From positions 2,914,001 through 2,978,000 of the forward strand of contig NZ_CP168496.1 in assembly GCF_042944905.1 (NCBI RefSeq): DNA of 64,000 nucleotides. Direction: 5' to 3'. Positions 1-7,682 of this stretch are shown here, piece by piece. Numbering within the stretch: the stretch's first letter is position 1; each line of letters starts with the position of its first letter. The notes under the pieces are model-generated. The model was not told the DNA's origin. It saw nothing but the letters and a program-made list of their open reading frames with translations, and searched no databases. The stretch comes from Psychrobacillus sp042944905. Its GTDB lineage: Bacteria; Bacillota; Bacilli; Bacillales_A; Planococcaceae. The position numbers were made by a program, and so were the translations under genes.

Positions 1-262
1 CCCTTTTTAAACGCTGTACCTTCTAATATTCCCTTATCATTTAAGTAAGCACTGCCCCCAGATGATGATGTTTTATAATCTACCTGATAATGAACTTCCT
101 TCTTCAAAAGTTCTTCTAAATTTTTGCCTTTAAATTCTGCAGCATAATTTCCCTCAACTAGCTTATTATTCTTATTGATAATAAATTTTACTGTCCAATT
201 TTCACTTTCCCCCAAAAATGTTGAGGTTTTGCCATTATAAGCTAAAAGAAATACTACCAACA
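1..262 (-). pseudogene. Interrupted exported-protein gene, 3' portion (runs off window)
   Basis: An open frame on the minus strand runs from the left edge of the transposon to the window start. Its 5' end lies at 3511-3550 on the far side of the 3.2 kb transposon. Joining the two parts with one copy of the 6-bp duplication CCAACA gives a continuous frame beginning MRKTVSIVLFLLLVVFLL, a typical signal peptide, then a polar secreted stretch with SENWTVKF and a Ser/Gly-rich part. A GTG at 275 behind a GAGGAAA-like sequence inside the transposon end could restart translation; this is speculative. I do not recognise the family. The C-terminus lies outside the window. Confidence 0.8.
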
Positions 263-387
263 TGTAAACAATCACTTTATTTCCTCAAAAAAGCATGAAC
301 TTTTTTCAAATTCCTTCAGTTTAACATCTATACTCTTCTGAGATAATGTGGTAAATTTTTTTCATATTATTAAGGGAGGGTTTTTTT

Positions 388-918
388 GTGATTATTTCTT
401 ACGATTTTGGAGTTAATTTGAACGAGTATGCTTCAAGAGGGACGGCGAATTTTTTTCCATTATTAGAGACTTGCCCTAACTGTAACTGTTTGGCTCATGG
501 AAACCTTCACCGGAATGGTTATTATTGGAGGTATGGGATTGCGGAGGATGTCACAGTCAAGATTCCTATTTGTCGTTTTAGATGCGTGGTTTGTAAGGTG
601 AGTGTTTCGATTCTTCCAGACTTTCTGATTCCTTATTTCCAACATACGATTCATACCATACTAGGGCGTGTTCATCAGCTGCTTCAAAGAAAGCAAGCCT
701 GCGGTGGAAGGCAATTATTAAGATTTCATCTAAAGCGCTACTTGAAAAACATTCATTGGATACATTGTTACTTTGTCGACAAAGGTCCTGTTTTTGGTAT
801 GTCAAATGAGATAAAAAAAGAAGCCACAAAATATATGAAAATGATCCTCGATTTTGGCGAATCACCCTTCTTGCGAAGGTCATGGGGTCACTTATCAAAA
901 TACTTTATGGCAAATTAA
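388..918 (+). CDS. DUF6431-like zinc-ribbon protein of the transposon
   Basis: A 176-residue protein starting at GTG, with AAGGGAGGG seven bases upstream. Residues about 29-34 hold CPNCNC and residues about 62-69 hold CRFRCVVC, a probable four-cysteine zinc site. The second half is basic and helical. Short zinc-ribbon proteins of this kind, which I recall as DUF6431, accompany transposases in Firmicutes. A DNA-binding or target-selection role is plausible but unproven. It is the first gene inside the left transposon end and is separated from the transposase gene by 133 bp. An overlapping antisense frame is judged spurious. Confidence 0.65.
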   Translation: MIISYDFGVNLNEYASRGTANFFPLLETCPNCNCLAHGNLHRNGYYWRYGIAEDVTVKIPICRFRCVVCKVSVSILPDFLIPYFQHTIHTILGRVHQLLQRKQACGGRQLLRFHLKRYLKNIHWIHCYFVDKGPVFGMSNEIKKEATKYMKMILDFGESPFLRRSWGHLSKYFMAN

Positions 919-1051
919 TTCTAGCATATTTAGTGTGTTTAATAAATATTATTCGTCCCACATACCTTTTTCATAGTCAGGATTTGTCGTAAAAAGTAGA
1001 ATTTAAATTATGGATGACCGGTCGTCCTTCTATCAAAAGGAGGAAGATTCC

Positions 1052-2314
1052 ATGAATGAAAAAGTACGCAATGAGGTAGCTTTATTTCGATATGGGCTGA
1101 TAGCCCCTCTATTTAATGGGCAAGTTGAAATGAAGGTATATTTTAATGAATTAGAGGGGAAGATTCACTCAGTTCCTTATTATGGGGAACGAAAAATAGC
1201 AGCTAAAACAATACAAGAATGGCTACTTCATTACCGTCGAAACGGATTTGAAGCATTAAAACCGAAGAAACGAGCGGACAGAGGGAATTCTCGAAGACTA
1301 TCTCCAGATGATCAAGATCATCTTCTGGAAATACGAAAAAAATCCCTCCATATGCCCGTTAGTGTTTTCTACGAACAATTAATCGAGCGTGGAGAGATAA
1401 ACAAAGCACAAATTTCTTACTCCACTATAAACCGATTATTGAAAAAGCACAATCTAATTGGAAAAAGTATTTTGGCGACGCCTGAGAGAAAGCGATTTGC
1501 GCATGACAAAGTCAATGTGCTATGGCAAGGGGATCTATCCCATGGGCCCTATCTATCAAGCAATAAAAAAAGTGTAAAGACTTTTTTAGTCGCTTATATT
1601 GACGATTGTTCACGATTAATCCCTTATGCGCAGTTTTTCACATCCGAAAAATTTGATGGATTAAGAATTGTAACAAAAGAAGCTTTAACTCGCAGGGGAA
1701 AACCGACCATTATTTATGCGGATAATGGCAAGATCTATCGATCTGAAACACTACAGTATGCATGTGCCCAATTGGGTATTACTTTAGCGCACACACAGCC
1801 TTATGACCCTCAAAGTAAAGGGAAAATAGAACGGTTTTTTAAAACGGTTCAAACTCGATTTTATCCGTTATTAAAAACAGATCCTGTTCATTCAGTTGAA
1901 GAGTTAAACGAACGATTTTGGCACTGGTTAGAAAAGGATTATCATCGCAAAGTGCATGCGTCCTTAGATGGAAAAACGCCACATGAGGTTTTTCAGGCGC
2001 AACTGAATCAATTGACATTCTTAGAGGATACATCCCTTCTTGAAACTATTTTCTTAAAGCGCGAACAACGTAAGGTAAAAGCGGATAGTACCATTACATT
2101 AAACAAACAGCTTTACGAGGTACCGAATCGTTTTATCGGGACCTCCATCGATGTGAGGTTAGATGAAAATGGTGTGTACGTATTTGAAGATGGTAAGAAA
2201 GTAGCGGAAGCAACGCTTGTTAATATGACTGATAATGCCCATGTCAAACGGGTACGTTCTCCTTTTTCATTGTCTCAGGCGACGAAGGAAAAGGAGGAGC
2301 AAGAAAATGTATAA
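1052..2314 (+). CDS. DDE (rve-type) transposase
   Basis: A 420-residue transposase. ATG 1052 was chosen because AAAAGGAGG lies eight bases upstream; an in-frame ATG at 1010 has no such site. Residues about 20-135 look like tandem helix-turn-helix DNA-binding segments. The catalytic core holds D161 (in WQGDLSHG), D224 (in YADNGK) and E260 (in KGKIERF), with 35 residues between the last two, the classical DD35E arrangement. The C-terminus (about 330-420) looks like the small beta-barrel of Mu/IS21-like transposases. The last eight bases overlap the ATPase start, suggesting coupled translation. Confidence 0.92.
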   Translation: MNEKVRNEVALFRYGLIAPLFNGQVEMKVYFNELEGKIHSVPYYGERKIAAKTIQEWLLHYRRNGFEALKPKKRADRGNSRRLSPDDQDHLLEIRKKSLHMPVSVFYEQLIERGEINKAQISYSTINRLLKKHNLIGKSILATPERKRFAHDKVNVLWQGDLSHGPYLSSNKKSVKTFLVAYIDDCSRLIPYAQFFTSEKFDGLRIVTKEALTRRGKPTIIYADNGKIYRSETLQYACAQLGITLAHTQPYDPQSKGKIERFFKTVQTRFYPLLKTDPVHSVEELNERFWHWLEKDYHRKVHASLDGKTPHEVFQAQLNQLTFLEDTSLLETIFLKREQRKVKADSTITLNKQLYEVPNRFIGTSIDVRLDENGVYVFEDGKKVAEATLVNMTDNAHVKRVRSPFSLSQATKEKEEQENV

Positions 2315-3110
2315 AACATTTTACTCGTTGGCTCAAGCACCATTCTCAAAAGAGATCGCATCTTCCGATGCATTTCTTTCTACTGATTATCAAGGTGCAA
2401 TTAGTGCATTACATTATTTGCAAAAATCAAAGGGGATGGGTCTTCTTATTGGCGATCCTGGTGTAGGGAAAACCTTTACCCTGCGATCGTTTAAAGAATC
2501 GCTTAATCCATCTTTATATCATGTCATCTACTTTCCGCTCTCGACAGGCGGTGTGATGGATTTTTATCGTGGTCTGGTCTATGGATTAGGAGAGGAACCG
2601 AAGTTCCGTAAAGTAGATCTTTTTAGACAAATTCAACAAGGTATTGAGCGAATGGCTTTTGAACGAAAAATAACGCCTGTTTTCATTTTAGATGAAATGC
2701 ATATGGCAAAAGATGCATTCTTGCAAGATATAGCTTTATTGTTTAATTTTCAAATGGATTCAACAAATCCTTATATTTTAGTATTATCAGGTTTACCGCA
2801 TTTAAAAACACGATTAATGTTAAATCATCATCGACCACTATCACAAAGAATGATTATGAAGTATGAGATCCAGCCATTGACTAAAGTGGAAGTTTCCAAT
2901 TATATCAATCATCATTTGAAGTTAGCCGGAGCAAAAATGCCGATTTTCACTGAATCAGCTATAGAAGCAATCACCTTGCGGTCGCAAGGTTGGCCTAGAG
3001 TCATTAATACATTAACGGTGAATAGTTTATTATTTGGCTCGCAATTAAAGAAAGAACAGATTGATGAGGAAATCGTCCGGTTAGCCGTAGAAGATAGTGG
3101 TTTAGCATGA
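2307..3110 (+). CDS. TniB/ExeA-like AAA ATPase, transposition regulator
   Basis: A 267-residue P-loop ATPase. Start 2307 has AAGGAGGAG upstream and overlaps the transposase stop as ATGTATAA. Walker A is GDPGVGKT (residues 49-56) and Walker B is VFILDE (about 125-130), followed by a sensor-like segment (VLSGLPHL) and a C-terminal helical domain. Homologues (TniB, TnsC, IstB-type partners) use ATP to choose target DNA and activate the transposase. An ExeA-type annotation is also common for this family. It overlaps the next gene by four bases (ATGA). Confidence 0.9.
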   Translation: MYKTFYSLAQAPFSKEIASSDAFLSTDYQGAISALHYLQKSKGMGLLIGDPGVGKTFTLRSFKESLNPSLYHVIYFPLSTGGVMDFYRGLVYGLGEEPKFRKVDLFRQIQQGIERMAFERKITPVFILDEMHMAKDAFLQDIALLFNFQMDSTNPYILVLSGLPHLKTRLMLNHHRPLSQRMIMKYEIQPLTKVEVSNYINHHLKLAGAKMPIFTESAIEAITLRSQGWPRVINTLTVNSLLFGSQLKKEQIDEEIVRLAVEDSGLA

Positions 3111-3364
3111 AGCGAGGCATCTTAGTTTATGATCAGCGAGAGCAAGAGTGGCGGGTGTGGATTGGTCAGACGCGTTACTGGGTACAACAAGGCTATACGT
3201 TTGAGTTGCGGATTCAGCAACGATATTTTAACGCATATTTAGAGAAAGATATAGATTGGTTCGTCACGTTGGATTATGAGGTTATTTTCATTCTTCACCT
3301 AAATGAGGTGTACAAGATTCGGATCAATACAATAGAATATATACCACTAGACACCCCGTTTTAG
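3107..3364 (+). CDS. Small transposon accessory protein (DUF5348-like)
   Basis: An 85-residue protein translationally coupled to the ATPase through an ATGA overlap. The sequence is rich in aromatic residues and beta strands (WRVWIG, RYWVQQGY, WFVTL). It resembles the short DUF5348-type proteins found beside Firmicute transposition genes, but this is from memory and tentative. No catalytic motif is visible. Function unknown. Confidence 0.6.
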   Translation: MKRGILVYDQREQEWRVWIGQTRYWVQQGYTFELRIQQRYFNAYLEKDIDWFVTLDYEVIFILHLNEVYKIRINTIEYIPLDTPF

Positions 3365-3376
3365 GGGTTTTCTTTT
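3351..3376 (+). terminator. Terminator of the transposon operon
   Basis: A short hairpin (ACCCC / GGGGT) overlaps the stop codon of the 85-residue gene and is followed by TTTTCTTTT. Confidence 0.6.
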
Positions 3377-3388
3377 GTTTATGGATAG

Positions 3389-3500
3389 ATGGATTAATGT
3401 GAATAAAGTTGGGCACATTCTGAAATTAAGTGAAAAAAATAGCACATTATTTCAGATTTCCCACTGGATTAATGTGAAAAGAAGTGCCTGGAATAATGTG
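3389..3500. repeat. Sub-terminal repeats at right transposon end
   Basis: TGGATTAATGTG occurs at 3390-3401 and 3465-3476, and TGGAATAATGTG at 3489-3500. GCACATTATT lies in the opposite sense near 3442. Repeated 12-20 bp boxes at an end are typical transposase-binding sites of Tn7/TniA-type elements. The left end holds only weaker versions, so the ends are asymmetric. Confidence 0.65.
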
Positions 3501-3510
3501 CTCGGTTACA

Positions 3511-3550
3511 CCAACAATAAAAAAAGGACGATAGAAACAGTTTTACGCAT
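3511..3550 (-). pseudogene. 5' fragment of the interrupted exported-protein gene
   Basis: ATG at 3550 follows a good GGTGAGGAG ribosome site (upstream on the minus strand). It encodes MRKTVSIVLFLLL up to the transposon target duplication, and the frame continues at 256 on the other side. The first bases upstream lead into array repeat R1, so this gene is itself a member of the repeat-separated array. Confidence 0.85.
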
Positions 3551-3610
3551 TTTTATCTCTCCTCACCATATTCCTTATTTTAACTATATCTATTCTACTT
3601 TTTTTCTAAA

Positions 3611-3690
3611 TTTCCTTCTTAAACTAAACTGCTGCTTTAGTTCAATAAGAAAAATGACTTTACTCCTTCTTGAAGTAAAGCACCCGTTAG
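3611..3690 (-). repeat. Array repeat R1 (sites B, terminator, A)
   Basis: Full composite repeat. Site B is at 3616-3649 (core GCTGC between AACTAA and TTAGTT arms), the hairpin ACTTTACTCC...GAAGTAAAG follows, and site A ends CACCCGTTAG at 3690. On the minus strand the hairpin is a terminator for the gene at 3757-3984. Confidence 0.85.
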
Positions 3691-3751
3691 CCATCCATGA
3701 AGCTATGCTTCACCACAAAACATGTAAGAAATTATCGTTCTTCCATGGTAG
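3691..3751 (-). repeat. Decayed copy of the 187-bp array unit
   Basis: It begins CCATCCATG directly after GTTAG and ends CCATGGTAG, the same ends and position as the three intact 187-bp units. Only about 60 bp remain, suggesting an internal deletion. Confidence 0.6.
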
Positions 3752-3756
3752 TTTAA

Positions 3757-3984
3757 TTACCTTTCCTTCTTGAAAGACACAATAATAAATACAATTCCAA
3801 CAAGTAAAAATAGCCCTGTGAAAAGGTTATCGGATAATGGCAATGTTTGTGGAATAGTATCCCACGCTCCAGTATTTATTTGTGCTGACCAATAAATATA
3901 TGCAGTTAAGCGTTCAATCGTAAAAATTAGTCCACTAGTTAAAAAGAATAACGACCCTAAAATTAGACTTGTTTTTTTATCCAA
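3757..3984 (-). CDS. Small two-helix membrane protein, array unit
   Basis: 75 residues starting at TTG, with AGGAGGT six to seven bases upstream. Two hydrophobic stretches (about 7-25 and 54-70) flank a polar loop, and the C-terminus is FKKER. This suggests a small membrane protein with both ends probably cytoplasmic. I do not recognise a family. It lies between array repeats R1 and R2 and so forms a one-gene unit. Confidence 0.7.
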   Translation of the reverse strand: MDKKTSLILGSLFFLTSGLIFTIERLTAYIYWSAQINTGAWDTIPQTLPLSDNLFTGLFLLVGIVFIIVSFKKER

Positions 3985-4039
3985 AAGATTACCTCCTATG
4001 TTTAATAAAGTGCTTTGATTCGATTCAAAAAAACCTACT

Positions 4040-4134
4040 CCTTATTCAACTAAACTGCTGCGTTAGTTCAATAAGGAAAAGCTACCCTTACAGGCAGCCC
4101 TTGTTTAACTAAAGCACCCGTTAGTTTAATAAGG
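4040..4134 (-). repeat. Array repeat R2
   Basis: Full copy with the alternative terminator. Site B palindrome at 4040-4075, hairpin GCTACCCTTA...GGCAGCC, then a palindromic site A at 4102-4134 (TTTAACTAAAG / CCCGTTAGTTTAA). Confidence 0.88.
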
Positions 4135-4152
4135 AACTGCTCGAAACATTAT

Positions 4153-4740
4153 TCACTGCGGACTCAATTCAGGTCCCCAAGGAGCCGGTAATATAGAATC
4201 TTCTTTGATATTTTGTCTTTTTAACCCTATTTTTTTTGCATAATAATCAAGCATTTCAAAAACAGTTAAACGATGAAAACTTCCGTTGATAAATTGGGGT
4301 TCATTCCGTCTGTTAGGGTCTATTTTCCAAAGTGGAATTGAAACACTCCCTGTATTATCGCTAAATTCATTTATTGGAACACTGAAGTTAATATGCTCGT
4401 TATACCCATTTGCAACTGCTATGACAGTAACTTCCCCCATGTTTTTCTTTAGAAATCTAGGGTCCTTGTGAACTGAAATAGGTATTTTTGCTTCGCCATC
4501 AGAATTTGTTAATTCTGTTCCGATTATCTCACCTAATGAATTTATTACAATAATTCGAGAGTTACTAATTGGCGTACCATGTTCTTCAAAAGTTGTTGTT
4601 ACTTTAGCAGATAATGTCGCTAATACTGTGTTTTCATTTGTCTCTGCAAACTTTGCTTTTGTTGAACTTTCCCAATTTACATAAAACACCGTTGTTAGAC
4701 TTAATAGCAATAGTAAGAAAATTACTGATATTTTTTTCAT
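4153..4740 (-). CDS. Exported protein with Ig-like/carboxypeptidase-regulatory-like domain
   Basis: 195 residues. Residues 1-20 are a signal peptide or membrane anchor (KKISVIFLLLLLSLTT). A beta-rich segment (about 40-135) with GTPISNSRIIVINS and NSDGEAKIPI looks like the beta-sandwich used for surface peptide or sugar contacts. The C-terminus is charged and proline-rich (APWGPELSPQ). No enzyme motif is visible. The start has GGTAGGTGAT upstream. It is a single-gene array unit between R2 and R3. Function unknown. Confidence 0.7.
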   Translation of the reverse strand: MKKISVIFLLLLLSLTTVFYVNWESSTKAKFAETNENTVLATLSAKVTTTFEEHGTPISNSRIIVINSLGEIIGTELTNSDGEAKIPISVHKDPRFLKKNMGEVTVIAVANGYNEHINFSVPINEFSDNTGSVSIPLWKIDPNRRNEPQFINGSFHRLTVFEMLDYYAKKIGLKRQNIKEDSILPAPWGPELSPQ

Positions 4741-4790
4741 CTAATCACCTACCTAATTTTAAGTAGTATTTCCTTGTGATAAGACATTAT

Positions 4791-4868
4791 TCTTATTGAA
4801 CTAACCTGCGGCGTTAGTAAAAAAGGCTCTACCCCTTATTGAAGTAAAGCACCCGTTAGTTGAAGAAG
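4791..4868 (-). repeat. Array repeat R3
   Basis: Site B at 4792-4818 (CCTGCGGCG core), T-run, hairpin GGCTCTACC...GAAGTAAAGC, site A ending CACCCGTTAGTTGAAGAAG. The outer arm of site B next to the terminator is missing (GTTAGTAAAAAA). Confidence 0.85.
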
Positions 4869-4870
4869 AG

Positions 4871-5074
4871 TTATTTTTTCTTTCTTGTTTGAATGTATTT
4901 TTCCGTCAATAATCCCGCATTAAACACCAATAAAATCATGACGAAGAAAAACATTACCCGAGAGGTTGGATTCCTCTTGTCAACAATAAACTCAATACTA
5001 GTAAAATTAATATAAACAAATCCAATAGCTATAAATATAGAATAGATAAATTGCCCTTTTAATGACTTAAACAT
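4871..5074 (-). CDS. Small two-helix membrane protein, array unit
   Basis: 67 residues with hydrophobic segments at about 8-27 and 37-55, ending IQTRKKK. Start 5074 has GGGGGAT upstream. The stop follows directly on site A of R3, so the unit is very compact. Family not recognised. Confidence 0.65.
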   Translation of the reverse strand: MFKSLKGQFIYSIFIAIGFVYINFTSIEFIVDKRNPTSRVMFFFVMILLVFNAGLLTEKYIQTRKKK

Positions 5075-5094
5075 AAAATCCCCCCTATAAATAT

Positions 5095-5166
5095 TATTGA
5101 ACTAACCTGCACCGTTAGTAAAAAAGGCTTCACTCCTTATTGAAGTAAAGCACCCGTTAGTTCAAT
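5095..5166 (-). repeat. Array repeat R4
   Basis: Compact full copy: site B with core CCTGCACC, hairpin GGCTTCACTCC...GAAGTAAAG, site A CACCCGTTAGTTCAATT. On the minus strand the hairpin plus CCTTTTTT forms a terminator. Confidence 0.86.
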
Positions 5167-5205
5167 TACAATGACTTCACAATCGTCTTCAAAGGACGTA
5201 CCTGA

Positions 5206-5469
5206 TTATTGCTCTAATAAATAAAATATCGGGAGTAAAATTAATCCTAATAGAAAAAGCACTGGAATCAAGGAAACAATTAAAGCAAAAGTTCTTAATT
5301 TCCCTTTTTGGCTAAAAAATGCTGTTAAAAATGAAGCTATTATTAATGAAATGACCACAATATCCCCAATTTCCGAGGTTCCGTTCACTACGATTGGGGT
5401 AATAAAAGCAAAAATAATGAACAAAGAAAATAATAACAATGAAATAATACTCAAATATCTTCTTAACAC
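5206..5469 (-). CDS. Small three-helix membrane protein, array unit
   Basis: 87 residues, almost entirely hydrophobic, with three segments (about 5-27, 31-50, 58-82) and GKLRTFAL in the short loop. A GAGGTGAAGTAA ribosome site precedes the start. It resembles many unclassified small Firmicute membrane proteins and gives no functional clue. It lies between R4 and R5. Confidence 0.65.
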   Translation of the reverse strand: MLRRYLSIISLLLFSLFIIFAFITPIVVNGTSEIGDIVVISLIIASFLTAFFSQKGKLRTFALIVSLIPVLFLLGLILLPIFYLLEQ

Positions 5470-5520
5470 AATTACTTCACCTCTTCGGCTCTTTTTACAA
5501 TTGACTATATTTATTTTACT

Positions 5521-5615
5521 TCTTGTTAAACTAAACTGCTGCTTTAGTTGAACAAGAAAAAAGAGTTACCTGCAACTCTTAAGTCTTAAAATAAGCATCT
5601 GTTAGTAAATTAAGG
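5521..5615 (-). repeat. Array repeat R5 (variant terminator and site A)
   Basis: Site B palindrome at 5521-5555 (TTGTTAAACTAA / TTTAGTTGAACAA), terminator AAGAGTTAC...GCAACTCTT, and a diverged site A (AAGCATCTGTTAG). Confidence 0.75.
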
Positions 5616-5624
5616 AGAAATTAA

Positions 5625-6173
5625 TTACATTTTTATCTCCTCTATTATTTTCCCATCAATAGAAAGACCTGTTACAGTAGATCCTGGTAATTCTTCTCCA
5701 TCCGTTATTAAGTACCAGAACCTATCTCCATTGTTATATTTAACAATTTTAGCTTGATATCCCTTATTATTCTTAGTAACAACAAAAACTTCATTTATTT
5801 CAGAATCTAAAATGTTTCCATATAGTACATCAGTATACTTTGAAAAATCATACTTCAAATTTGAAAAGTTCCAACCTAATTTATGATCATTTGCGATTTG
5901 ACTACTACCACCGTTACCCAATTTCCATCCAAATATATTTTTCTTTAATCTTATATTTCCGAAATAATCTATATTAGCAGAATCATGTTCATAAAATACA
6001 ATGGCTTGGTTATTATCTAAAAGCTTTATATAAGCAATTTTAGTAAATGATTGATTTAAAGAATAAACAGCTTTTTCAATTTCCTTAATATCATCTTTTA
6101 ATGCAATGTTTATAAAATAAGAAACCATTAAAATAAGGCTGATAGAGATAATTATTTTAATTTTATTTTGCAA
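5625..6173 (-). CDS. Membrane-anchored hypothetical protein, array unit
   Basis: 182 residues with one N-terminal membrane segment (about 5-23) and an extracellular mixed alpha/beta portion containing FYEHDS, LGNGGSSQ and DRFWYLITDG. The general plan (anchor, two beta repeats, a closing WYL-like phrase) resembles the lipoprotein at 13815-14348, which has ERFWFSIS-type text at the same place; a distant relation is inferred. GGAGGTG precedes the start. Function unknown. Confidence 0.65.
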   Translation of the reverse strand: MQNKIKIIISISLILMVSYFINIALKDDIKEIEKAVYSLNQSFTKIAYIKLLDNNQAIVFYEHDSANIDYFGNIRLKKNIFGWKLGNGGSSQIANDHKLGWNFSNLKYDFSKYTDVLYGNILDSEINEVFVVTKNNKGYQAKIVKYNNGDRFWYLITDGEELPGSTVTGLSIDGKIIEEIKM

Positions 6174-6310
6174 AAAAACACCTCCTTGTTATCAGGGAAT
6201 ATTTATCGCTATGACAAAATACCTTAAGTGCTCATTGTGGATTCTTTATTTTCTAACTTTTATTCTAGAACTGTACTTTTTATGTTCTTATTTTCAAGAA
6301 AAAACTTTCC

Positions 6311-6345
6311 TTTTTTCTTGAAGTAAAGCACCCCGTTAGTTTAAG
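6311..6345 (-). repeat. Array repeat R6, site A only
   Basis: TTCTTGAAGTAAAGCACC then CCGTTAGTTTAAG. Site B is not recognisable, although a weak arm (CTTATTTTCAAG) lies at 6287-6298. Confidence 0.6.
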
Positions 6346-6413
6346 TATATTTCTTCACAAAGTTTAATTTTTTTCCCCTTTACTTAAACAGGAATCCTTT
6401 GGTAACCATAAGT

Positions 6414-6698
6414 TTAGTACCTCGCACCAAAAAGTAATTTTATCTCTTGTATTTGTTCTATGTGTCGCTGTTCATGCAAATATATCTGTTCAACCCATTG
6501 GTCAAGCGGTAACTCCCCTAAAGCAGTATACTTAAATGATTTTTCCGCTAATATTGATTTATCCTTTATTGTACTAGGGAAAGTCAGCAATTTTTTCCTC
6601 GAATCGTTTAACATATCAATGATTGACTGAACTTCAAATGCTTCTACATCTGGTTCAACGATTTCGGAAGCTTCAAACTTCTTCGTTCGATCCAACAT
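6414..6698 (-). pseudogene. C-terminal fragment of a DinB-family protein
   Basis: 94 residues matching the second half of DinB/YfiT-like four-helix proteins: KKFEASE and the metal-binding-type helix LHEQRHIEQI near the end. Family members are about 150-170 residues, and the missing N-terminal helices would carry the first metal histidine. The DNA upstream (6700-6890) has no continuation in any frame I read. It is probably a truncated, non-functional remnant. The loss coincides with repeated AAGTATTAGAC boxes immediately upstream. Confidence 0.6.
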
Positions 6699-6700
6699 AA

Positions 6701-6840
6701 AGTATTAGACAGAATGTGTTTATCCCAAGCGGCTTTTCAAATTATAAAACCTCCAGACTTCAAAAAATAAGTATTAGACTGACACCAAAATAGAAACAGC
6801 GGCAGCCTTGGACGAGAAAATAAAGTCCTAGACTGCCACT
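6701..6840. repeat. AAGTATTAGACTG boxes left of the DHFR-like gene
   Basis: AAAGTATTAGACAG (6699-6712), AAGTATTAGACTG (about 6769-6781) and AAAGTCCTAGACTG (about 6822-6835) are near-identical boxes. Inverted copies lie on the other side of the next gene (7590-7626). Confidence 0.6.
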
Positions 6841-6892
6841 GTTTTATTGAACTATCGTACTCGATAGCGTAATCTACTTTAGGGAGACAAGG

Positions 6893-7468
6893 TCATCTAA
6901 CTGTCTGGTAAATGAGACCTATGGCTCCAGAATCAAAGGTCTTGTTTTCGATAAGTTTAAGATTGATCTTCTCCTTGAGACCTTGGAATAACGGCAACCC
7001 GCTGCCGATCAGGACGGGAGAAACCGTAATTTTATACTCATCTATTAAATCAAGCTGCATAAGGTAGTGTGCGAACCTAGGACTGCCGAGGATGACCATA
7101 TCCTTGCCTGGCTGCTGTTTGAGGTTCTTGATCTCTTCCTCGACATCTTCTTTCACCAGTCTAGAATTGTTCCATTCGACTTTCTCCAGCGTCGAGGAAA
7201 AAACGATTTTGGCTGTCTTTTCGATCCACTCGGCATGATTCCGTTCATGCTGTGAAGCTGATGGGTTCGAAGGCACAGATGGCCAGTAACTGTGCATCAT
7301 CTGATAAGTCCCACGTCCCCAAATGACAGTGTCGGCAGTACTCAGAATTTCTTTCGCGTGTTTCTCCAAATCAGCATCGTAGGAAACCCAGCCTATGTCC
7401 ATTTCACCGTTCGGACCTTCTACAAAACCGTCAAGCGACGCGTGCAAAAATAGAACGAGTTTTCTCAT
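6893..7468 (-). CDS. Dihydrofolate-reductase-like (RibD C-terminal family) protein
   Basis: 191 residues. ATG 7468 was chosen because AAAGGAGAACTGAAA precedes it; an in-frame ATG at 7489 lacks a site. It begins RKLVLFLHASLDGFVEGPNG, the typical opening of YyaP/YwjB-type DHFR-fold proteins. WGRGTYQMM (about 56-64) and MVILGSPRFA (about 127-136) are the dinucleotide-binding-type motifs. Such proteins are predicted NADPH-dependent reductases of unknown substrate. The local base composition is noticeably richer in GC than its neighbours, suggesting separate acquisition. Inverted repeat boxes flank the gene. Confidence 0.85.
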   Translation of the reverse strand: MRKLVLFLHASLDGFVEGPNGEMDIGWVSYDADLEKHAKEILSTADTVIWGRGTYQMMHSYWPSVPSNPSASQHERNHAEWIEKTAKIVFSSTLEKVEWNNSRLVKEDVEEEIKNLKQQPGKDMVILGSPRFAHYLMQLDLIDEYKITVSPVLIGSGLPLFQGLKEKINLKLIENKTFDSGAIGLIYQTVR

Positions 7469-7549
7469 TTTCAGTTCTCCTTTGTTCATGAGAGATATTT
7501 ACATTAACCATTTTAGCACATTTCAGCTTGGGTTGTTTCTTATGGATTG

Positions 7550-7676
7550 CTAATTTAAACTGCCCGTTAGCTTAATGCCTCATCGATAGTCTAATACTTT
7601 ATTTTCTCAGTCTATAACTTTATTTCCCTCGAACATTTTCTACGTGTGTTATTCCATTAAAGCACCCTACTTTTAG
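7550..7676 (-). repeat. Decayed array repeat R8 with inverted AAGTATTAGAC boxes
   Basis: TAATTTAAACTGCCCGTTAGCTTAA (split here as TAATTTAAACTGC and CCGTTAGCTTAA, 7550-7577) and ATTAAAGCACCC (7654-7665) are remnants of sites B and A. Between them, AGTCTAATACTTTATT and AGTCTATAACTTTATT are inverted copies of the boxes at 6701-6840. Confidence 0.5.
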
Positions 7677-7682
7677 ATTTCT

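Larger units (their letters stand above)
263..3510 (+). mobile_element. Four-gene transposon with DDE transposase and TniB/ExeA-like ATPase
   Basis: The ends start TG and finish CA. The outer 21 bases of the two ends match at 16 positions as inverted repeats (left TGTAAACAATCAC, right complement TGTAACCGAGCAC). Identical 6-bp flanks CCAACA lie at 257-262 and 3511-3516, and removing the element plus one copy restores the reading frame of the interrupted gene. It carries a zinc-ribbon protein, a DDE transposase, an AAA ATPase and an 85-residue protein, all on the plus strand with overlapping starts. The two-protein transposition plan resembles the Tn7/TniAB/IS21 type. I do not assign a named IS. 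Confidence 0.88.

Noticed and set aside
578..898. Antisense frame of 106 codons in the first transposon gene
   Set aside because: It lies wholly opposite the zinc-ribbon gene, which has a good ribosome site and recognisable cysteines.
3375..3773. 132-codon frame after the transposon genes
   Set aside because: It runs through the transposon end, the target duplication and repeat R1; its sequence is explained by those structures and has no ribosome site.
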